Positions 51,634-61,352 of a stretch of 64,000 nucleotides of DNA are shown here, in pieces. A program made the position numbers and the translations under genes. The first letter of the stretch is position 1. The number at the start of each line of letters is the position of its first letter. Under the pieces are notes generated by a model. It did not search any database. It saw nothing but the letters and a program-made list of their open reading frames with translations, and was not told where the DNA came from. The stretch comes from Calothrix parasitica NIES-267 (GTDB lineage: Bacteria; Cyanobacteriota; Cyanobacteriia; Cyanobacteriales; Nostocaceae), in contig NZ_AP018227.1 in the NCBI RefSeq assembly GCF_002368095.1, forward strand, positions 7,660,167-7,724,166, read 5' to 3'.

Positions 51634-52908
51634 ATGACAACCTTGCCAAAATTAGCGAATCTTCGTCGTACAGAATTAAAGAATGGAATAGTACTGCTGG
51701 TCACGGAAAATTCGGCTGCTGATGTGATTGCAACTAGAATATTTATTCGTGCTGGAAGTTGTTATGAAAATCCAGAAAAAGCAGGGTTGGCAAGTTTGCT
51801 AGGTGCTGTATTAACTAAGGGATGTGATGGACTTTCAAGTTTTGAAATAGCCGAACGTGTAGAATCTGTTGGAGCTTCTTTGAGTGCTGATACCGCGACG
51901 GATTACTTTGTTCTATCCTTGAAAACCGTTACGGCTGATTTTACTGCGATGCTAGAATTGGCTACTACAATATTGCGATCGCCAACTTTTCCTTTAGCTG
52001 AAGTAGAGATGGAGAAGCGGATTGCTCTACAAGATGTACGCTTGCAAAAAGAACAGCCTTTTAGCGTTGCATTTGAACAATTACGACAAGTTATGTACGA
52101 AAATCATCCTTATGCATCTTCGGGGATGGGTGATGAAACAACTATTAGTAATTTAACTCGGGATGATTTAGTTAAGTTTTATCAAACCTATTTTCGCCCG
52201 GATAATATAGTCATTAGTATTGCAGGTCGTATCTCTGAAGAGGATGCAGAGCAACAAATTGATAAACTATTTGGTGATTGGCAAAATCCTGTAAATACCC
52301 AACCACCCACGATGGATGTGTCATTTCCACAAACAAAACCCCAACAAGTAATTACCCCCCAAGCAACACAGCAATCCGTAATTATGTTGGGTTATTTAGG
52401 TGCTTCAGTGCATTCATCTGACTACGCTGCTTTAAAATTACTTTCTACTTATCTAGGAAATGGACTTTCCAGTCGCTTATTTGTAGAATTACGCGAAAAA
52501 CTTGGTTTAGCTTACGATGTATCGGCATTTTACCCTACAAGACAGTTCTCCAGTTCCTTCGTAGTCTACATGGGTACAGCACCAGAAAATACTGTTATAG
52601 CTTTAGAAGGATTGCGAAGAGAAGTTGATTTGCTTTCTAGTAGCAAGTTAGAAGAAAATGCTTTACAAGCTGCAAAAAATAAAATTCTGGGACAATACGC
52701 TTTAGGAAAACAAACCAACGGACAAATTGCTCAAATATATGGATGGTATGAAATAATCGGTTTGGGAATAGCCTTCGACCAAAAATTTCAAGAAGATATC
52801 GCAGCTTTAAGCAGTTTAGATACCATCACAGCAGCTTCCCAATATTTAAAGGAACCATTTGTGTCTGTAATCGGTCAAGAAAAAGCAATTAGCCGTGTAA
52901 TTACATAA
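51634..52908 (+). CDS. M16 family peptidase-like protein, non-catalytic subunit
   Basis: A 424-residue M16 homologue. At the zinc site it reads GLASLLGAVLTKG (about 51-63), so the HxxEH residues are Ser54, Gly57 and Ala58 and it cannot bind zinc. It keeps the C-terminal R/Y substrate-binding segment (SSRLFVELREKLGLAYDVSAFY). This is the pattern of the non-catalytic partner of heterodimeric M16B peptidases, here presumably pairing with the upstream product. There is no clear signal peptide. Confidence 0.9.
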   Translation: MTTLPKLANLRRTELKNGIVLLVTENSAADVIATRIFIRAGSCYENPEKAGLASLLGAVLTKGCDGLSSFEIAERVESVGASLSADTATDYFVLSLKTVTADFTAMLELATTILRSPTFPLAEVEMEKRIALQDVRLQKEQPFSVAFEQLRQVMYENHPYASSGMGDETTISNLTRDDLVKFYQTYFRPDNIVISIAGRISEEDAEQQIDKLFGDWQNPVNTQPPTMDVSFPQTKPQQVITPQATQQSVIMLGYLGASVHSSDYAALKLLSTYLGNGLSSRLFVELREKLGLAYDVSAFYPTRQFSSSFVVYMGTAPENTVIALEGLRREVDLLSSSKLEENALQAAKNKILGQYALGKQTNGQIAQIYGWYEIIGLGIAFDQKFQEDIAALSSLDTITAASQYLKEPFVSVIGQEKAISRVIT

Positions 52909-53047
52909 CAACAGCAAAAAAGATTTACTTAGAATCAATTACTGACAGGTAGCAGTTTTTTTTAAGCATTTACACTGCTGTGACATTTTAATTTTATACT
53001 GGTTAATAGATAGTGTATTTGTAAGAGATTTGCCGGGGGCACAAACC

Positions 53048-54052
53048 ATGATGGGTATTAGAAAACTAAGTATTATTAAGAACTTATGCTCTCTGGTATC
53101 ATTTCGCTTCCTTCCGAGAAATAGGTTCTACTGGTTACTTTTAATTTCCTCTACTCCTCTGCTATTTGGAACGAATGCCAGAGTATCAATTGCAGCACCG
53201 CAACAAAGGCTTGCTCAAGTAGTTGTAGGAGCTAGTATGAATCGTCCTACTCTAAAAATGGGTAGCGAAGGAGTACCCGTAAGAGAATTACAAGGTGCTT
53301 TAAAACTTCTAGGTTTTTATCAAGGTCAAGTTGATGGTCGTTTTAGTACAGCAACTAGGACAGCAGTTTCCCGTTTCCAACAAGCAGCTGGCTTAAAATC
53401 GGATGGGGTTGTAGACAGTAATACTTGGCAAACCCTTTTTCCTAGCACAACTGCATCCACACAAGCAACTAACACCTCAGTCAATAGTACCTCAGCTACT
53501 AGCGCTCCTACACCACCACCTGCTGGTACTTTTCCCATGCCTACAGAGTCCTTCAGTAGTGTTAGAGTAGTTAATAATTCGACGCAAAGAACGATAACAC
53601 CCGCCGCAAATAGTCCAGTTAGGATTGTTCGACCTTCTTCCCCAGAACCCAGACCTTCAACTCCAGCTAGAAATAATCCCGAGCCAAAACCAGCAAACCC
53701 AAAACCTCGCAATACGACTCGGAAACCCAAACCACAAAGACAAGCTGCTACAACACGCACTCGTCAAACAACACGTACTCGCACAAGCAGCAGTACAACA
53801 ACTAAGAGAAAACCCCCAGCAATACAGTACACCGCAGCAGGATTACCAATTTTACGTCCGGGAATGCGAGGTTCTCAAGTTGTTAAATTGCAGGAAAAGC
53901 TATCTAATTTAGGACTTCTCAAAAGTGTTGATGGAGATTTTGGTCCGGTAACAACAGAAGCGGTAAAAGCATTTCAGAAGCGCAATGGCTTGGAAGCTGA
54001 TGGTGTCGTCGGAGGAGCTACCTGGCAACTTTTAGATAAACGTAAACGTTAA
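53048..54052 (+). CDS. Exported protein with two peptidoglycan-binding domains
   Basis: About 334 residues. An N-terminal hydrophobic signal/anchor (FYWLLLISSTPLLFGTNA) is followed by a PG_binding_1 domain (LKMGSEGVPVRELQGALKLLGFY...SDGVVDSNTWQTLFP, about 75-135). A long Pro/Thr/Ser/Arg-rich linker (about 140-265, basic towards the end) leads to a second PG_binding_1 domain (LRPGMRGSQVVKLQEKLSNLGLL...ADGVVGGATWQLLDK). No catalytic domain is present, so it probably tethers to or organises cell wall. The ATG at 53048 or 53051 is preferred over an upstream TTG at 53030. A 144-codon minus-strand frame opposite the linker is not a gene. Confidence 0.88.
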   Translation: MMGIRKLSIIKNLCSLVSFRFLPRNRFYWLLLISSTPLLFGTNARVSIAAPQQRLAQVVVGASMNRPTLKMGSEGVPVRELQGALKLLGFYQGQVDGRFSTATRTAVSRFQQAAGLKSDGVVDSNTWQTLFPSTTASTQATNTSVNSTSATSAPTPPPAGTFPMPTESFSSVRVVNNSTQRTITPAANSPVRIVRPSSPEPRPSTPARNNPEPKPANPKPRNTTRKPKPQRQAATTRTRQTTRTRTSSSTTTKRKPPAIQYTAAGLPILRPGMRGSQVVKLQEKLSNLGLLKSVDGDFGPVTTEAVKAFQKRNGLEADGVVGGATWQLLDKRKR

Positions 54053-54088
54053 TTGATTGTGAGTTAATTTAATATCAGATTTTTGTAA

Positions 54089-54116
54089 GGTGTGTTGTGG
54101 TAGAGTGCAACGCACC
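54089..54116 (+). terminator. Hairpin after the peptidoglycan-binding gene
   Basis: GGTGTGTTG (54089-54097) pairs with CAACGCACC (54108-54116; one G-U pair), followed by ATTATTATTTTT. It is suitable as a terminator. The stem sequence also resembles a common cyanobacterial dispersed palindrome. Confidence 0.6.
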
Positions 54117-54126
54117 ATTATTATTT

Positions 54127-54308
54127 TTAACCCTCTTTTATCACTCCCGGAACACAAAAATCAAAGTCAACAACTGTAAGCTCGATTTAATCAGCATTAC
54201 AGCGTTTATTTTCTAACAATAATTAAAAGTGGCAGGCAAAAAATCGAAAGTAAAGCTCTGAAACGCTTACAGCGTTCGGCTTTACATAAACTGACAAAAG
54301 AGGGTTAA
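54127..54308. mobile_element. MITE-like element, 182 bp
   Basis: Perfect 13-base terminal inverted repeats, TTAACCCTCTTTT (54127-54139) and AAAAGAGGGTTAA (54296-54308), enclose an internal hairpin (GTAAAGC 54250-54256 / GCTTTAC 54279-54285, with AACGCT/AGCGTT nested inside). No coding capacity. The remaining gap to 54659 holds no gene. Confidence 0.65.
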
Positions 54309-54659
54309 TGTTGAGCTGATATCTCGCAAAACCGGTAATTTTTGATGTAAGAAAATTTTTTAACGAATTACTGCATAAAATTTATTCATTGCACAACTGA
54401 AAACCTTATAAATTAGTAAAGCTCAGCTTTTTACTTAACAATTTATAATGTTATTCCGTAAAACTAAATTCAGTAATTAACTCAATTAAAATCGCAAAGA
54501 TAACCCGCAATAAGATAATATATATCCAAAAAATAATAAGGTATCATTAGATGCCATTACTCGGAAAGCATTATTTATCAGCTTTCATTCATGAGCGGAT
54601 ACCAAAAAGTTTATTGTAAATGACCCAGACAAATCAATAATTTTCGAGAAACTTAGCCT

Positions 54660-55013
54660 ATGTTGCACTTTATATTAACTTGGCTTGGCACTGCGGTGTC
54701 ACTGCTAATTACCGCTCATATTGTTCCTGGATTCGTTATAAAAAGTTTTGTTGCAGCCTTAGTTGCAGCTATTGTTGTCGGATTAGTTAATGCAATTATC
54801 AGACCCGTTCTGAGGATCTTAACGTTTCCGATAACCTTACTCACCTTTGGATTATTTACATTTGTTGTCAATGGATTTACCCTTTGGTTAGCAACTATTT
54901 TTACACCGGGTTACGGCTTCACAATTAGCGGACCTCTAGCTGCTTTACTCGGTTCAATAGTACTATCAATAGTTAATAGCGTAATTAGTTATTTCCTAAG
55001 AAAAGAAAAGTAA
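54660..55013 (+). CDS. Phage-holin-family-IV-like membrane protein
   Basis: A 117-residue protein with four hydrophobic segments and the family core GLVNAIIRPVLRILTFPITLLTFGLFTFVVNGFTLWL (about 42-78). It matches the mycobacterial-type holin superfamily IV (PF04020), widespread in bacterial chromosomes and not by itself a sign of a prophage. The role is unknown, perhaps envelope-related. Followed by an intrinsic terminator about 100 bases on. Confidence 0.88.
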   Translation: MLHFILTWLGTAVSLLITAHIVPGFVIKSFVAALVAAIVVGLVNAIIRPVLRILTFPITLLTFGLFTFVVNGFTLWLATIFTPGYGFTISGPLAALLGSIVLSIVNSVISYFLRKEK

Positions 55014-55113
55014 ATTAAAAAGGTTGTTCTTTCTAAGCTTGTTTACGTTTTTAGAGTTAAGAATTATGATGCAGTAATTACAGTTTTGCTGAAATAACTT
55101 GCAAGAATTACAG

Positions 55114-55140
55114 AACCCGGTTCATGATAACCGGGTTTTT
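55114..55140 (+). terminator. Intrinsic terminator
   Basis: AACCCGGTT (55114-55122) and AACCGGGTT (55129-55137) form a perfect 9-bp stem with a six-base loop, running into five Ts. Confidence 0.85.
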
Positions 55141-55190
55141 GGCTATAGTATTTTTATACTAAATTATTTCTATAAAGCAAAATACAAATA

Positions 55191-56273
55191 GTGATAGAAA
55201 AATTGACACCGGAGCAGGAAGCACTCATCCCAATTATTCGCGATGAATGGATAAAAATTGCTTTAGATACTTCCCCTACAAATAAACAAAAAGCTGAAGC
55301 AGCTATTAAACTTGCTTACCAAGGTTGTAAACCACCGAAAGAAATATTATGGTTTGATAATCCTCTTTCAGCAGTAATTTGGATTGCTTCTAATCGAAAA
55401 AGTTTAGGTGATTTTTTCCAATCCAATTTCGTTCCTGATGAAGTAAGCCCTTGCATACAAGAAAATATTATAGATGCTGCTATTAATTCTCGTGTTAGTT
55501 GTAAAGTCAAGCAATTAATATATGTAGATGTTCTTGATGACATATACTGTGTTTTATCAAATTTACGCCAGATTTTATCTGACGCTATTGATGATTGTTT
55601 TCCTTACGATATTTATGAAAAAGATAATTACAAAGACGAAGACTTCGAGTTTATAGAAGATGCAATATATAACTGTCCTCAAGGAATATGGCAAATTCAC
55701 GAACTAGCTTACTACGCTTATTTTAATGCGATTGGTATCGATTTTCCTCAATTAATAGCTTGGTGGTCAACAGCTAGAGAATGTGGTTGCTGGTGGTGTT
55801 TTGAAAACTTTGCAGTTGTAACTCCTAAGCCATCAGAAATTAATTTGGATGAAGATTATCAATTACATGCAGAAGGTAAACCTGCTGTTAATTATGATGG
55901 ATTTAAAATCTACGCTAATCATGGCACCATAATTCCTAAAAAATACGGTCAAATTCATCCTTCAAAATGGAAAGCTGAATGGCTTTTATCTGAAAAAAAT
56001 GCAGAATTAAGAAGAATATTAATTCAAGAAATAGGTTATTACCGCATCTGTCAAGAATTGCAAGCTGTTGAATTAGATAAATGGCAAGAATATACTTTAT
56101 TAAAGATTAATCAAAATATTGATATTGAATCAATTCATTTATTAACAATGATTTGTCCTAGTACTGATAATATTCATATTTTACGAGTACCACCCGATAT
56201 TACTTCAGCAAGAGAAGCCATGGCTTGGATAAACTGGGGAATTCATCCTGAAGAATTTGCAGCACAAACTTAA
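55191..56273 (+). CDS. DUF6745-like protein
   Basis: A 360-residue soluble protein I place in DUF6745 on the strength of its layout: LTPEQEALIPIIRDEWIKIALDT at the N-terminus, IWQIHELAYYAYFNAIG in the middle, a Trp/Cys-rich segment ECGCWWCFENFAVVTPKP, HAEGKPAVNYDGFKIYANHG, and a C-terminal VPPDITSAREAMAWINWGIHPEEF. The function is unknown, and in other genomes members can lie near repeat-rich or signalling proteins. Translation starts at the GTG at 55191. It stands alone between a terminator and ridA. Confidence 0.7.
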   Translation: MIEKLTPEQEALIPIIRDEWIKIALDTSPTNKQKAEAAIKLAYQGCKPPKEILWFDNPLSAVIWIASNRKSLGDFFQSNFVPDEVSPCIQENIIDAAINSRVSCKVKQLIYVDVLDDIYCVLSNLRQILSDAIDDCFPYDIYEKDNYKDEDFEFIEDAIYNCPQGIWQIHELAYYAYFNAIGIDFPQLIAWWSTARECGCWWCFENFAVVTPKPSEINLDEDYQLHAEGKPAVNYDGFKIYANHGTIIPKKYGQIHPSKWKAEWLLSEKNAELRRILIQEIGYYRICQELQAVELDKWQEYTLLKINQNIDIESIHLLTMICPSTDNIHILRVPPDITSAREAMAWINWGIHPEEFAAQT

Positions 56274-56341
56274 TCAATAGCATTTTAAAATAAGTTCGTA
56301 GTAAGGACTTTAATCTTAGCAATTCACCTAAAATATTCAGA

Positions 56342-56731
56342 ATGCAAATCAATAGAACTTTCTCCGGAGCATCTTGGGAGTCAACAGTGGGTTATTGTAG
56401 AGCTGTAAAAGCAGGAAACCATATTTACGTATCCGGAACAGCACCAGTAGCAGAAGATGGCAGCGTTTTTGCTCCTGGTGATGCTTATGCTCAAGCTAAA
56501 CGCTGTTTTCAAATCGTTCAAAAAGCTTTACAAGATTTAGATGCTGATATTAGTAACGTAGTCAGAACAAGAATGTATGTTACTGACATCTCCCTTTGGT
56601 CTGAATTTGGCAACGCACATCAGGAATTCTTCGCAGAAAATCCACCCGCTTCCACAATGCTGGAAGTTAAATCGCTGATTAATCCTCAAATGCTGATTGA
56701 AGTTGAAGTAGATGCTGTTTGTTTTGATTAA
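56342..56731 (+). CDS. RidA family protein (YjgF/UK114)
   Basis: A 129-residue small trimeric-barrel protein. In RidA it deaminates reactive enamine/imine intermediates such as 2-aminoacrylate. Features are YCRAVKAGNHIYVSGTAPV (about 19-37), the conserved Arg in VVRTRMYVTDISLW (the RidA carboxylate-binding Arg), and PPASTMLEVKSLINPQMLIEVEVDA near the C-terminus. The subfamily is not certain. It is convergent with nadK, with a large palindrome between them. Confidence 0.9.
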   Translation: MQINRTFSGASWESTVGYCRAVKAGNHIYVSGTAPVAEDGSVFAPGDAYAQAKRCFQIVQKALQDLDADISNVVRTRMYVTDISLWSEFGNAHQEFFAENPPASTMLEVKSLINPQMLIEVEVDAVCFD

Positions 56732-56753
56732 TTCTTTGACTAACAAAGATTTG

Positions 56754-56804
56754 TGTAGAGACGTAATATATTTTTCTGGAGACGTAATATATTACGTCTC
56801 TACA
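56754..56804. repeat. GTAGAGACGT-family palindrome, possible bidirectional terminator
   Basis: Perfect 19-base arms (56754-56772 and 56786-56804, beginning TGTAGAGACG) enclose 13 bases that contain a further GGAGACGT copy. It fills the gap between the convergent ridA and nadK genes and could terminate both transcripts. Confidence 0.8.
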
Positions 56805-56807
56805 TCT

Positions 56808-57731
56808 TTAATTGGTATTATGTTTGCTATTATACCTAACTCTAGTTCCAGCCCAGAGCAGTTTTTCTCGTAGAACCTGATAGTAAGAATAATTTTCGCG
56901 CAAAATAATGAACTTAGCGCGACATTCGGCCATACGTACATCTACGCGATGTCCCGGCCATATAGAAGTGCCTAAAACGCCATCGGTCCATAATTTAGTA
57001 CTTAAATCATAATCGCCCAAAGGCCAAATACTAACTACCGAACCCGGAGGTAGGACAATTGGACGACTTGAAAGACTCATCGGACAAATGGGAGTGATGG
57101 TAAGCGCTTCCATCCCATCGTGCATTATTGGGCCATTCGCAGAAACCGTATAGCCTGTAGAACCCGTAGGGGTAGAAATAATTAACCCGTCTCCTTGATA
57201 CTGGTCAATGACCTCATTATCAATTTCCATTTCCAAAATTGATGTGATCATCCGGTCAGCGGAAGCGGGTTTGATACACATTTCGTTCAAAGCAAGGTAG
57301 TTTTCGGTAATTGGTTCCAAATTAGAACCATGTCCCTCATAAACTGCTGCTTGCAACATCATTCGTCGCTGTACTGCATAACGGTCTTCAAAAAGTCTAT
57401 CCCAAACTGATTCGGTATCCTGAAACTCTTCTACCGACTCAGTTAGAAATCCTAAATGGCCCCCTACATTAACGGCCAAAATAGGAATTCCTGCCTGGGC
57501 TAAATGTCTTGCACCAGTTAGAACCGTACCATCACCACCAAGTACTATGGCTAAGTCAATTTGTTGGGTAGCCGAAGCTAAAAAAACCGGATATGGATTA
57601 TCCTTTGGACCACTAGGACCCATCAACACATGACATTTACGATGTTCTAACTGTCTGGCACAGATTTCAGCCCAGCGTTTGCTTTTGGGGTCTCGCGCCT
57701 TGTAGGCAATAATTACTTGCTTAAGCTCCAC
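56808..57731 (-). CDS. nadK: NAD(+) kinase
   Basis: Phosphorylates NAD to NADP in the cytoplasm, supplying photosynthetic electron acceptor. The 307 residues include LAIVLGGDGTVLTGARHLA with the catalytic GGDGT motif (about 79-83), LNVGGHLGFLTE, YLALNEMCIKPASADRM (the NE/D motif) and GDGLIISTPTGSTGYTVSANGP. The start is the GTG at 57731. It begins four bases after the ndhE stop, so it is translationally close to the ndh operon and probably cotranscribed with it. Cyanobacteria have two NAD kinases; this one matches the longer type by N-terminus. Confidence 0.95.
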   Translation of the reverse strand: MELKQVIIAYKARDPKSKRWAEICARQLEHRKCHVLMGPSGPKDNPYPVFLASATQQIDLAIVLGGDGTVLTGARHLAQAGIPILAVNVGGHLGFLTESVEEFQDTESVWDRLFEDRYAVQRRMMLQAAVYEGHGSNLEPITENYLALNEMCIKPASADRMITSILEMEIDNEVIDQYQGDGLIISTPTGSTGYTVSANGPIMHDGMEALTITPICPMSLSSRPIVLPPGSVVSIWPLGDYDLSTKLWTDGVLGTSIWPGHRVDVRMAECRAKFIILRENYSYYQVLREKLLWAGTRVRYNSKHNTN

Positions 57732-57735
57732 AGAA

Positions 57736-58041
57736 CTACCATTTTAGGAGGTTAAACTGTTCCATATCCACAGTATCGCGATTACGATATATCGCCAATA
57801 CAATCGCCAAACCGACTGCTGCTTCTGCCGCAGCTACAGTTATTACAAATACAGTAAAAACTTGACCTTTAATTAATGTTGAATCCAAATAATTGGAAAA
57901 AGCCATTAAATTCAAGTTAACTGAATTTAGTAATAGCTCAATAGACATTAACACTCGTACCGCATTACGACTGGTAACAATTCCATAAATGCCGATACAA
58001 AACAAAGCAGCAGCTAGTAATAAAAAGTACTGAAGTTGCAT
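57736..58041 (-). CDS. ndhE: NDH-1 subunit NdhE (NuoK)
   Basis: A 101-residue membrane subunit of the photosynthetic NDH-1 complex (thylakoid/cytoplasmic membrane). Three transmembrane segments, with [17 protein letters not shown] (Glu in the second helix), and [17 protein letters not shown] with the second conserved Glu, both of which belong to the proton channel. It is the fourth gene of ndhA-I-G-E and lies directly before nadK. Confidence 0.96.
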   Translation of the reverse strand: MQLQYFLLLAAALFCIGIYGIVTSRNAVRVLMSIELLLNSVNLNLMAFSNYLDSTLIKGQVFTVFVITVAAAEAAVGLAIVLAIYRNRDTVDMEQFNLLKW

Positions 58042-58184
58042 GATTTTTTCTATTCCTATTTTTAATCAATCATCAATTACCAATTACCAATTTTCACCCA
58101 TAGAGTGTAGATTATCAAATAAGCTACGTAATGGTAATTCAAAAAATCACTAATTATTTATTGATAATTGTTTACTGACAATTG

Positions 58185-58790
58185 TTACTTGTCTTCACTT
58201 GCTGCCGACACCAATTCTCTCGGACGTTCGGGTAATTCCAAAACAGTTTGTGGCATCTGGTCTGAAGTTTCTTGAGGAGGTAGATACTCGCGACGTGCTA
58301 ATATAATCGCTCCTACCATTGCCATAAGCAATAAAACAGAAGCTAGTTCAAAAGGTAGTAGGAAATCAGTAAAGAAGTGTTCGCCAATTATAACTATAGA
58401 ATTTTCAACAGGAGTTGCAGTAGATATACTCCAAGGTGTTGCTAAAACCATTGTACTCAAAAGTGCAAACAGTCCCAAACTAACCAACCCTGTTAATGCT
58501 TTTCTTATCCAAGCCTTTGGTAAAGGAACAAAGTTTTCTTCCTTATTTACCAACATAATGGCAAACAAAATTAATACGTTTATGGCACCAACATAAACTA
58601 GTAATTGGGCAGCTGCTACAAAGTCAGCATTCAGCAACAGGTAAAGTCCTGCGATACTAACAAATACACCCGCTAGCATAAAAGCAGAGTGAACAATATT
58701 GTTAAGCAGAACAACTCCAAGCGCTGTTCCAATCATCATCGTTGCCAGTATGACAAACGAAACTATCTGTATTCCACCTGCTAAATCCAC
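58185..58790 (-). CDS. ndhG: NDH-1 subunit NdhG (NuoJ)
   Basis: A 201-residue membrane subunit with five hydrophobic segments; the family segment LLVYVGAINVLILFAIMLV lies at about 62-80. The hydrophilic C-terminus (REYLPPQETSDQ...) is typical of cyanobacterial NdhG. The start is the GTG at 58790, with AAGGA nine bases upstream. It is separated from ndhE by 143 bases containing short repeats. Confidence 0.96.
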   Translation of the reverse strand: MDLAGGIQIVSFVILATMMIGTALGVVLLNNIVHSAFMLAGVFVSIAGLYLLLNADFVAAAQLLVYVGAINVLILFAIMLVNKEENFVPLPKAWIRKALTGLVSLGLFALLSTMVLATPWSISTATPVENSIVIIGEHFFTDFLLPFELASVLLLMAMVGAIILARREYLPPQETSDQMPQTVLELPERPRELVSAASEDK

Positions 58791-58931
58791 TTTTTTGTCC
58801 TTTGTTATTGATTGTTGGTTATTAGTTATTAGTTATTAGTTGTTAGTTGTTAGTGGTTAATTATCTTTTTCATGATTAACTTTTCACTGATAAATTATAA
58901 TCAATAACTCCTAACTCCTAACTACTAAAAA

Positions 58932-59537
58932 CTAACCTTTTGCATCTTCTTTTTCTTCTTCTTTTTCTTCTACAAGGTCTTGTGGAAAAGAGCCTGCACG
59001 AGGTGCGCCATCTGGTAAATCATGGGGTTCCATTACACCTTCAGGGAGATAAACCAATTCGCGCAACGGTGTCACCATTGGGTCATTTGTCACTTTATAA
59101 GGCAGACGACCTAGGGCAACGTTATCATAATTCAACTCGTGACGGTCGTATGTGGAAAGCTCGTAATCTTCTGTCATTGATAGACAGTTAGTTGGACAAT
59201 ACTCCACACAGTTACCGCAGAATATACAAACTCCAAAATCAATACTGTAGTGATTAAGCTTTTTCTTTTTACTGGCTTTATTAAATTCCCAATCCACTAC
59301 AGGTAGGTTAATTGGACATACCCGAACGCAAACCTCGCAAGCAATACACTTATCAAACTCGAAGTGGATTCTACCGCGAAAGCGTTCGCTAGGGATTAGT
59401 TTTTCATAGGGATATTGCACTGTAACCGGACGACGCTGCATGTGGTCAAAGGTAACGGCTAAACCTTGACCGATATAGCGAGTTGCTTCCCAAGTTTCCT
59501 TACCGTAATCAACAACTTGTTTGAGGAACTTTAACAT
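58932..59537 (-). CDS. ndhI: NDH-1 subunit NdhI (ferredoxin-type iron-sulfur)
   Basis: A 201-residue peripheral-arm subunit carrying two [4Fe-4S] clusters, seen as [12 protein letters not shown] and [12 protein letters not shown]. It passes electrons, in cyanobacteria taken from ferredoxin, towards plastoquinone. The C-terminus is a highly acidic [11 protein letters not shown] tail. The ATG at 59537 follows TAAGGAGA. CTAACTC repeats lie between it and ndhG, and CCAAAAT-type repeats between it and ndhA. Confidence 0.97.
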   Translation of the reverse strand: MLKFLKQVVDYGKETWEATRYIGQGLAVTFDHMQRRPVTVQYPYEKLIPSERFRGRIHFEFDKCIACEVCVRVCPINLPVVDWEFNKASKKKKLNHYSIDFGVCIFCGNCVEYCPTNCLSMTEDYELSTYDRHELNYDNVALGRLPYKVTNDPMVTPLRELVYLPEGVMEPHDLPDGAPRAGSFPQDLVEEKEEEKEDAKG

Positions 59538-59708
59538 TGTGTGTCTCCTTAAAATTTTGGATTTTGGATTTTGGATTTTAGATTGATGGATTAATCCAAA
59601 ATCTCAGATCAGTTTATTTACTAAAAGCAAAACTCAAAAATACTTTCAGCTTTTGATTCTAGGTTAAAGAACTAATCCAAAATCTAAAATCTAAAATCCA
59701 AAATCGAT

Positions 59709-60827
59709 TCATCCACCAAAAGCGACTGGAAAAGCTAGTTTCAATGCTGCGGTTAACAGCAAGTTAACTAAACCAATGGGTAGCAAAAATTTCCACCCCA
59801 AATCTAACAGTTGGTCAATGCGAACTCTTGGCACTGTCCAGCGCAATAAAATCGCTAAAAATACCAAGAAGTAGGCTTTGAGTACGGTCATTGTGATACC
59901 TAATGAAGCCGTCACTACCTGCAAAACTGGGTTAGCTTCACTAACTCCCAACCAACCAGCAATTAAATTTAAGGGAATTGGGAAATCCCAACCACCAAGA
60001 TACAAGACAGATACCAGTAAAGCAGATAATACTAAATTTACGTAGGAACTCAAGTAAAACAAAGCGAACTTCATACCAGAATATTCGGTTTGATAACCTG
60101 CTACGAGTTCCTCTTCTGCTTCTGGTAAGTCAAAAGGCATGCGCTCGCATTCTGCTAGAGCTGCTATCCAAAAGATAACGAAACCTGCTGGCTGTCGCCA
60201 CACGTTCCAACCCAAAATACCGTAGCCCGATTGCTGATTAACAATATCAACGGTGCTAAGACTATTGGACATCATCACCACCGCTAATACTGCAAGTGCT
60301 AGCGGAATTTCGTAACTAATGGATTGTGCTGCTGCTCGCAATCCTCCTAAGAGAGCATATTTGTTATTTGATGCATAGCCAGCCATCAATAAACCAATGG
60401 GCTGAATTGAAGAAAGAGCAATCCATAAGAAAACTCCCATTCCCACATTGGTTATTAATAAATTTTGCCCAAAGGGCACGATTAAATAAGACAAAAATAC
60501 CGGCAGCACAACAATTATCGGACCGATAGTAAATAGCCATGGGTCAGATTTAGCCGGTATGATATCTTCTTTAAAAACCAACTTTAAACCATCGGCTACT
60601 GGTGCAAGCAAACCCAAAGGCCCAATAAATTCTGGACCAATCCGCTGCTGGGCTGCTGCTGAAATTTTTCGCTCTTGCCAAACACACACCAGTACTCCAA
60701 CTGTGGCACCGATGAGCATCAACACCATGGGTAAGGGCATCCAAATGGCTTTAGCCGTACCCGCAGGTAGTCCCAAATCCATTAAACTTTTAATAAAAGT
60801 TCCTTGCAGATCAATTCCTGAATTCAT
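59709..60827 (-). CDS. ndhA: NDH-1 subunit NdhA (NuoH)
   Basis: A 372-residue membrane subunit with about eight transmembrane segments, forming much of the quinone site. Signatures are [27 protein letters not shown] (about 45-71), [11 protein letters not shown], and [33 protein letters not shown], the most conserved loop of the NuoH family. It is the first ndh gene of the cluster; gltA lies 525 bases upstream in the same direction. Confidence 0.97.
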   Translation of the reverse strand: MNSGIDLQGTFIKSLMDLGLPAGTAKAIWMPLPMVLMLIGATVGVLVCVWQERKISAAAQQRIGPEFIGPLGLLAPVADGLKLVFKEDIIPAKSDPWLFTIGPIIVVLPVFLSYLIVPFGQNLLITNVGMGVFLWIALSSIQPIGLLMAGYASNNKYALLGGLRAAAQSISYEIPLALAVLAVVMMSNSLSTVDIVNQQSGYGILGWNVWRQPAGFVIFWIAALAECERMPFDLPEAEEELVAGYQTEYSGMKFALFYLSSYVNLVLSALLVSVLYLGGWDFPIPLNLIAGWLGVSEANPVLQVVTASLGITMTVLKAYFLVFLAILLRWTVPRVRIDQLLDLGWKFLLPIGLVNLLLTAALKLAFPVAFGG

Positions 60828-61352
60828 CTCTATACTTTTGAAGTTTACTCAAGCTTGACACGACCCACGATAAAACATGAGATTCCTCATTGTTTGGGAA
60901 ATACCTGACATTTATCACGTACAACTCAAACCTCTACTAGTCAAATCGCTTAGTCGAATTCAACTGTAGAATTATAGGCAATGCCTATTGCCTTGCTAAT
61001 CTCATCTTTCTTGCACTTGCCCGAATTTGTTTTTATGAAGTATGAGGTGCTACATAAGAACCTTCATACTTAATATTCGGCTTTGGTCATTAACAACTGC
61101 CTAGACTTATTAATAACTGTAAAGTAACCCAACAAAATCTTTACCTAAAAAAGGCAAAATTTAAGATTTTTTGCGATGACCATGCCTAGTATATCGCTAA
61201 GCAGCTTAGTGTTCTCTCACCCTTACGAGAGTTTCTGCTTATTTGATGGATAAATTCTCTAAGGGGGTAAGTAGAGGAGAGGAGTTAGAAATTGTCTGAT
61301 AGTTCTTGATTTCCAACTCCTAGCTCCTAGCTCCTAGCTCTTGCTTCCCAAC
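60828..61352. other. Intergenic region gltA-ndhA with nested hairpin
   Basis: 525 bases. CCGAAT (61021-61026) / ATTCGG (61075-61080) encloses AAGTATGAGG (61038-61047) / CCTTCATACTT (61061-61071), a long nested hairpin. A smaller one is AGGCAAT/ATTGCCT at 60976-60993. CTAGCTC-type heptamers lie next to the gltA stop (about 61310-61340). The ndh promoter is expected here. No gene. Confidence 0.55.

Noticed and set aside
53326-53760. 144-codon minus-strand frame
   Set aside because: It is opposite the first peptidoglycan-binding domain and the low-complexity linker; the linker's base bias keeps stops away on the other strand.
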